From NCBI GenBank assembly GCA_019454205.1, contig CP075369.1, positions 2,294,001 to 2,358,000 of the forward strand: a stretch of 64,000 bases of DNA, read 5' to 3'. The notes under the pieces are model-generated. The model ran no database searches, was not told the origin of the DNA, and was given only the letters and a program-made list of their open reading frames with translations. A program made the translations under genes and the position numbers. This stretch comes from Xanthobacteraceae bacterium. Lineage in GTDB: Bacteria; Pseudomonadota; Alphaproteobacteria; Rhizobiales; Xanthobacteraceae. Shown in pieces: positions 59,441 to 64,000 of the stretch. Position 1 is the stretch's first letter; each line of letters begins with the position of its first letter.

Positions 59441-61501
59441 ATGAACCTCGGCATCGCATTCGAACCCTTGCCCCCGTTGCCGTTGCTCGCGGCAGCGATT
59501 GCATTGGGCGCGCTCGTCGCGGGAGCGTTGCTGCTTACCCGCTCGCGCGGATCGTTTTTCCGCGCACTTGCGATTGCACTGGGTGCGCTCGCACTCGCCA
59601 ATCCCTCGCTGACCCGCGAAGACCGCGATCCGCTCACGTCCGTATTCGCCGTGGTCGTGGATCGCAGCGCAAGCCAGCGTTTCGGCGAGCGCACCAAGGT
59701 CTCAGATAATGCGCTCGCCGCGTTGCGCGAACGTCTTGCAACCATCGCCGGCCTCGAACTTCGCATTGTCGAGGCGGGCGGCGAAAACGACGGCGATGGC
59801 ACGCGCCTGTTTGGCGCACTGAGCGCCATGCTGTCCGATGTACCGCCGGACCGCATCGCAGGCGCGGTGCTGATCACCGATGGCCGCGTGCATGACGTGC
59901 CGAACGCCGCCTATCTCGGCTTCGATGCTCCGGTCCATGCACTGATTACCGGCGTGGAAGGCGAGCGCGACCGGCGCGTGGCGCTCACTTCAACGCCGCG
60001 CTTCGGCATCGTCGGCCAGCGGCAAGCGATCGGTTTCCGTATCGAGGACGAAGGCATTGCCCGCGGCAGCCGCGTGAACATCGTGATCCGCCGCGACGGC
60101 GAGATCGTAAACCGCACGGTAGTTACTGCCGGAAACACCGAGCAGGTTTCCGTGGAGATCACGCATCCGGGTGCAAACATCGTCGAGATCGAGGCCGAGC
60201 CGCTCGATGGCGAGCTTACGCTTCTGAACAACAAGGCCGCGCTCACCGTCGAAGGCGTCCGCGAAAAGCTGCGCGTATTGCTGGTGTCGGGCGAACCCCA
60301 TTCCGGCGAACGCACCTGGCGCAACCTGCTGAAATCCGACGCCAACGTCGATCTGGTTCACTTCACCATTCTCCGCCCGCCGGAGAAGCAGGACGGCACG
60401 CCGATTCAGGAGCTTTCGCTGATCGCCTTCCCGACCCGCGAACTGTTCCAGCAGAAGATCAAGGAATTCCACCTCATCATCTTCGACCGCTACGCCCAGC
60501 AGGGCGTGCTGCCGCTCATCTACTTCGACAACATCGTCGAATATGTGCGCACCGGCGGCGCGCTCCTGATCGCAGCCGGTCCCGATTATGCGGGCCGCAA
60601 TTCCGTGTGGCGCACACCGCTGGAAGCGATCCTCCCCGCCGCGCCGACCGGCACGGTGACGGAGGCCGCTTATCGCGCCGGTCTCACCGATGACGGCAAG
60701 CGCCATCCGGTGACGCGCGCGCTGCCCGGTTCGGAGTCAACGCCGCCGAAATGGAGCCGCTGGTTCCGCGCCATCGACGCGAAGACCTCGCAAGGCACCG
60801 CACTCATGAACGGCCCGAACGACAGTCCATTGCTCGTGCTCTCGCGGCACGGCGAAGGGCGCGTTGCATTGCTGCTCTCCGATCACATCTGGCTATGGGC
60901 GCGCGGCTACGAAGGCGGCGGCCCGCATCTCGATCTTCTGCGCCGTCTTTCGCACTGGCTGATGAAGCAGCCCGAACTGGAAGAAGAACGTCTCGTCATG
61001 TTCGCGCGCGGCAATCAGTTGCAGATCGAGCGCCGCACGATGGGCGACAGTGCCGAACCGGTTACGGTCACCGCGCCGTCCGGCGGCACGCAGATCGTGA
61101 AGCTGGACCGCGCCGAACCCGGCATTTTCCGCGGCGTGATTCCGGCCGGCGAACTCGGCCTGTTCCGCGCAACCGACGGCAAGCTCACCGCGCTCGTCAA
61201 TGTCGGCCCGCTCAACCCGCGCGAATATATGGAAGTGACCAGCACGCGCGAAGTCTTGCTGCCAGTCGCAAACGCGACCGGCGGCGGCGTGCTCCGCCTC
61301 GCCGATCTTTCCGGCAACGCGCCGCGCGTGGTCGCGATCCGCACCGGCGAGCGCTACTTCGGCCCGGACTGGATCGGCGTAAAGCAGCGCGAGGCGAGCG
61401 TCGTGCGCGGCCTCGGATTGTTTCCGGTATTCGCGGGCCTGTCTGGCTTGCTGATTCTGCTGGCGGGTATTTCCGCAGCATGGGCGCGCGAAGGCCGCTA
61501 A
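59441..61501 (+). CDS. VWA/glutamine-amidotransferase-like membrane protein
   Basis: 686 aa. Two helices at each end (LPLLAAAIALGALVAGALLL, FFRALAIALGALALANPSL; C-terminal LFPVFAGLSGLLILLAGISA). The VWA metal site DRSAS is intact near residue 74. The middle (VRTGGALLIAAGPDYAGRN) resembles class I glutamine amidotransferase-like folds. Ends the MoxR operon; four bases after DUF4159. Confidence 0.85.
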   Translation: MNLGIAFEPLPPLPLLAAAIALGALVAGALLLTRSRGSFFRALAIALGALALANPSLTREDRDPLTSVFAVVVDRSASQRFGERTKVSDNALAALRERLATIAGLELRIVEAGGENDGDGTRLFGALSAMLSDVPPDRIAGAVLITDGRVHDVPNAAYLGFDAPVHALITGVEGERDRRVALTSTPRFGIVGQRQAIGFRIEDEGIARGSRVNIVIRRDGEIVNRTVVTAGNTEQVSVEITHPGANIVEIEAEPLDGELTLLNNKAALTVEGVREKLRVLLVSGEPHSGERTWRNLLKSDANVDLVHFTILRPPEKQDGTPIQELSLIAFPTRELFQQKIKEFHLIIFDRYAQQGVLPLIYFDNIVEYVRTGGALLIAAGPDYAGRNSVWRTPLEAILPAAPTGTVTEAAYRAGLTDDGKRHPVTRALPGSESTPPKWSRWFRAIDAKTSQGTALMNGPNDSPLLVLSRHGEGRVALLLSDHIWLWARGYEGGGPHLDLLRRLSHWLMKQPELEEERLVMFARGNQLQIERRTMGDSAEPVTVTAPSGGTQIVKLDRAEPGIFRGVIPAGELGLFRATDGKLTALVNVGPLNPREYMEVTSTREVLLPVANATGGGVLRLADLSGNAPRVVAIRTGERYFGPDWIGVKQREASVVRGLGLFPVFAGLSGLLILLAGISAAWAREGR

Positions 61502-61518
61502 GCCGCGCGCTCAATCCA

Positions 61519-62025
61519 TCAGTCTTCGTAGAACGGACGCACCGCGCCTTCGACACCATCGAACGCGCCGGGCGTCAGTTCGGCGATCAGTACGCGCTCC
61601 GGATCGACCGGCCCCGGCATCTTCACGCGGCCCTTCTCGACTTTCTTAAATCCAATGCGGCCGTAATACGGTTCGTCGCCGACAAGAAAAACCAGTTTCG
61701 CGCCGGCATCCCTGGCAGCTTTCATCGAGGCTTCCATCAGCGCTCGTCCGACACCGCGGCTGCGGAACGGCGGCTCCACGGTCAACGGGCCGAGCAAAAG
61801 CGCATTCGCCTTGCCGATGCGAATGGGCGTGAGCCGCACCGAGCCGACCAGCAGCGTGCCGATGCGCGCGGTATAGGACAGGTCGCGCCGGTGCTCCGCG
61901 CCTTCGCGCAACCGGTACGCCGAACGCGCGAAGCGCCCCGGACCGAACGTGCGCTCGGAGAGCCGTTCGATCGCAGCGTCGTCTTCGGGTTGCTCTGGAG
62001 CGATGTTGAGCGAGAGGTCTGCCAC
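61519..62025 (-). CDS. GNAT-family N-acetyltransferase
   Basis: 168 aa from GTG at 62025 with AGG upstream; the frame is open to an ATG at 62070. SAM-independent acetyl-CoA fold: LLLGPLTVEPPFRSRGVGRALMEAS carries the pyrophosphate-binding R/Q-x-x-G-x-G/A-like loop, and LVGDEPYYGRIGFKKVE is typical of the YhbS-like subgroup. Substrate unknown. Confidence 0.85.
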   Translation of the reverse strand: MADLSLNIAPEQPEDDAAIERLSERTFGPGRFARSAYRLREGAEHRRDLSYTARIGTLLVGSVRLTPIRIGKANALLLGPLTVEPPFRSRGVGRALMEASMKAARDAGAKLVFLVGDEPYYGRIGFKKVEKGRVKMPGPVDPERVLIAELTPGAFDGVEGAVRPFYED

Positions 62026-62085
62026 GGAAGCCTGCCGGAAAGTGCGCGCCGCATTACCACGGCAGGGCAAGGCGGTCCATGCGCG

Positions 62086-62529
62086 TCACCATTGCGCGGG
62101 CGCGGGCAAGCCGGAAACGATTTCGTCAATGCGCCGGCGCGTCGCCTGTGTCGTGTCAGGAGGCAATGCGGTTAACGGAAAGAAGCGCGATTCGCGGATT
62201 TCGAAATTCGGCACGGGCGGCCCGTCATATTCGAACACGCGCACTGCATAGACCGCGACATGATCCCGTAACGAAGCCTTGCGATTCTGAAATATGCCGT
62301 GAAGCACAGGCTCGCCGGTCACCCGCACGTTGCCTTCTTCCAACAGTTCTCTGCGCAGCGCATCGAGAAAGGATTCGTCCGGCTCGACGCCCCCGCCCGG
62401 CAGATGCCAGCCCTTGGTGTAGCCGTGACGTACCAGCAGCACCTCGTTGTCGCGCAGCACCACCCCGCGCACGCCGAGCGTCATGCCGCGTGCAAAGCGC
62501 CAATAGAGGTGAATCAGCCGCCGGATCAT
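62086..62529 (-). CDS. Nudix hydrolase
   Basis: 147 aa. Nudix box GGGVEPDESFLDALRRELLEEGNV is complete; GVVLRDNEVLLVRHGYTKGWHLPGG precedes it. Substrate not determinable, a nucleoside diphosphate derivative is likely. Divergent from the metallophosphoesterase at 62585 with a 55-base gap. Confidence 0.9.
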   Translation of the reverse strand: MIRRLIHLYWRFARGMTLGVRGVVLRDNEVLLVRHGYTKGWHLPGGGVEPDESFLDALRRELLEEGNVRVTGEPVLHGIFQNRKASLRDHVAVYAVRVFEYDGPPVPNFEIRESRFFPLTALPPDTTQATRRRIDEIVSGLPAPAQW

Positions 62530-62584
62530 GCCGCATTATATTTGCGCGTTTGCGCTTGGCCTATTCCCGGTTACACAGGACGCC

Positions 62585-63502
62585 ATGTTCACCCTCGCCC
62601 ATCTGTCCGATCCCCATCTTTCGCCGATGCCGAGGCCGAGATTCTTCGAGTTGATGGGGAAGCGGGCGGTTGGTTATTTCAACTGGCGCGCACGCCGCGC
62701 GGTCCATCACCAGACCGGCTATCTGAACACGCTGGTTGCCGATCTCCTCACGCGCGGCTTCGATCATCTTGCCGTGACCGGCGACCTTGTGAACCTCGGC
62801 TTGCCCGGCGAATACGAAGCGGCGCGCACCTTCCTCGAAAGCCTCGGTCCCGGCGACCGCGTTTCGATGGTGCCCGGCAATCACGACGCATATGTCCGCG
62901 GTACCGCGATGCTGCATCTCGATATGTGGAAGGAATATATCGCGGGCGACGAAAACGCGTCGAAGACCGCTCTCGGCGGCGCACCGTTTCCTTATGTCCG
63001 GCGGCGCGAGCAGATCGCAGTCATCGGCCTTTCCACCGCGATCCCGACCGCACCGTTTCTCGCCACCGGCAAGCTCGGCAAGGCACAACTGCTCGAACTC
63101 GAACACCTGCTTGAGAAACTGAAAGCGGAGCATCGCTTTCGCGTGATCCTGATTCACCACCCGCCTGCTGGCGTGCAGTCGCCCCATGACAGGCTTACCG
63201 ATGCGGGCGCCTTCCGCGCCGTGATTGCAAAGCACGGGGCCGAACTTGTCCTGCACGGCCACATCCACCGCGCTTCGATCAATCGAATTGACGGTCCTGA
63301 TGGCGCGGTGCCGGTGATCGCCGTGCCATCCGCATCGAACCCTTCCGCCAATCCGCTGCGCGGCGGCGCCTACAATCTGTACCGGATTGATGGACGGCAG
63401 GGCGAATGGCGCTGCACCGTGGAGTCCTACGGTTTCGCGCCCGACGGTTCGGGCGTGCAGCAACGCGCAAACATCGAACTGTTCAGTTCGATACCGGCAT
63501 AA
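62585..63502 (+). CDS. Calcineurin-like metallophosphoesterase
   Basis: 305 aa from ATG at 62585. All metal motifs present: LAHLSDPHLSP (DxH), AVTGDLVNLG (GDxx), VPGNHDAYVR (GNHD), LIHHPPAG and LHGHIHRAS (GHxH). The mid part resembles 3',5'-cyclic-AMP-phosphodiesterase-like (CpdA) enzymes. Likely substrate a cyclic nucleotide or phosphodiester; not settled. Its stop overlaps the convergent membrane gene by 20 bases. Confidence 0.93.
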   Translation: MFTLAHLSDPHLSPMPRPRFFELMGKRAVGYFNWRARRAVHHQTGYLNTLVADLLTRGFDHLAVTGDLVNLGLPGEYEAARTFLESLGPGDRVSMVPGNHDAYVRGTAMLHLDMWKEYIAGDENASKTALGGAPFPYVRRREQIAVIGLSTAIPTAPFLATGKLGKAQLLELEHLLEKLKAEHRFRVILIHHPPAGVQSPHDRLTDAGAFRAVIAKHGAELVLHGHIHRASINRIDGPDGAVPVIAVPSASNPSANPLRGGAYNLYRIDGRQGEWRCTVESYGFAPDGSGVQQRANIELFSSIPA

Positions 63503-64000
63503 GCAGGACGAAGGCGATCAGCGCGGCCGCGCCGAACAGCGCGCCGAGCAAAAATGCAGCGCCAACTCCCGACTTGCGACGCGGAGGCTGCTTCTCGTTT
63601 TTTTCGAGCGGCTCCTCGGTGGCAGCCAGCGCCTGTTCGCGCTGCACCAGCTTGCGCGCAACATAGCGGGTGATCGCTTCCTGCATCGGCGTGACTTCCG
63701 CCGACTCTTCGAGGATGCGGCGGCCGTTCGCGGTGTCGGTGAGCAGACGATAGGTGCGCTTGTCGCGTCCCATCGCGACATGGGTGACCGCGTCGAGCCA
63801 CAGCCGCGGAGCCGTGCCGCCGCTGACGCCGCGGTCGAAGAACTCGGTATGTTGCGCAGGAATGTCCTTGAACACCGGCTCGATGGCCTCGTTCAGCAAT
63901 TGCAGCCGCGCCATCTCGGCGTCGCGCAATTCGATGATGACCGCCGAGCGCTCGGCCGCCTCGACCCGCGCATCATGCAGTGCCTGCCGCAGGGGTGTGG
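63483..64000 (-). CDS. Hypothetical protein with C-terminal membrane helix, 5' end cut by window
   Basis: At least 172 residues; no start in the window, the frame is open to the right edge. The visible part has a helical start (LRQALHDARVEAAERSAVII), a compact middle (EFFDRGVSGGTAPRLWLDAV, GRDKRTYRLLTDTANGRRIL), a charged linker, and the anchor GAAFLLGALFGAAALIAFVLL. Cytoplasm-facing tail-anchored type. Family not recognised. Confidence 0.7.
   Translation of the reverse strand, partial: TPLRQALHDARVEAAERSAVIIELRDAEMARLQLLNEAIEPVFKDIPAQHTEFFDRGVSGGTAPRLWLDAVTHVAMGRDKRTYRLLTDTANGRRILEESAEVTPMQEAITRYVARKLVQREQALAATEEPLEKNEKQPPRRKSGVGAAFLLGALFGAAALIAFVLLMPVSN

Noticed and set aside
1..64000. tRNA, rRNA, CRISPR, insertion sequences, integrase and att sites
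   Set aside because: Looked for by eye in all intergenic gaps; no cloverleaf, regular spacer array, transposase motif or direct repeat bounding the islet was found.

Overview
The window is about 62-65% G+C by eye, almost fully coding, and reads as chromosome of an alphaproteobacterium of the order Hyphomicrobiales (Rhizobiales), probably close to the Nitrobacteraceae/Xanthobacteraceae. Supporting signs are the gene content (bacteriophytochrome with heme oxygenase, BMFP/UbiK, YbjN beside proC, MidA, PgeF, separate bc1 genes), intergenic palindromic repeats of the type common in Bradyrhizobium relatives, and proteins with Omp31-like barrels. No rRNA, tRNA, CRISPR array, insertion sequence or integrase was seen, and no gene-free stretch exceeds 300 bases.

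Layout. 1-6.5 kb: a type II NADH dehydrogenase-like flavoprotein ending in a cyclic-nucleotide-binding domain (cut by the left edge), an aspartate aminotransferase, and a divergent heme oxygenase/bacteriophytochrome pair whose phytochrome frame runs on into a glutathione S-transferase gene. 6.7-11 kb: small membrane and exported proteins and a PQQ-type sugar dehydrogenase. 11-13.5 kb: uvrB. 13.5-14.8 kb: an A+T-richer islet with a GrlR-like protein and a possible PD-(D/E)XK protein, closed by a palindromic repeat. 15-25.6 kb: an accessory zone of exported proteins, including a seven-gene minus-strand operon of tiny secreted or membrane proteins, a peptidoglycan-binding/glycine-zipper pair, a BtuM-like vitamin B12 importer, RNase T2, rlmJ, a cold shock protein and two outer-membrane barrels.

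25.8-46.5 kb is mostly housekeeping: uvrC-pgsA-moaD-moaE, ilvE, a MarR/OmpR/EnvZ-like operon resembling petP-petR, two tandem CsaA genes, a TetR regulator, proC-ybjN, ubiK, lgt-midA-pgeF, prs, rplY-pth-ychF, two MaoC hydratases and apt. 46.6-50.9 kb: the cytochrome bc1 operon (petA-petB-petC) and, divergently, trmL-hemF. 51-54.4 kb: a DM13 protein, cca, DUF6111, a CoA-type Nudix hydrolase and DUF1285 in a tight minus-strand run. 54.6-61.5 kb: a MoxR-DUF58-BatA/DUF4159-VWA membrane operon. 61.5-64 kb: GNAT, Nudix, metallophosphoesterase and a partial membrane protein.

Functional themes: respiration and heme (bc1, NDH-2, HemF, heme oxygenase), nucleotide excision repair (UvrB, UvrC), translation and tRNA/rRNA maturation (L25, Pth, YchF, TrmL, RlmJ, CCA enzyme), and envelope biology (Lgt, PgeF, MoxR operon, many exported proteins). 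The least explained parts are the 13.5-14.8 kb islet, the 15.6-18.1 kb small-protein operon, the 19.3-20.2 kb pair and the phytochrome stop loss. Functions come from recognised motifs read by eye; no database search was run.
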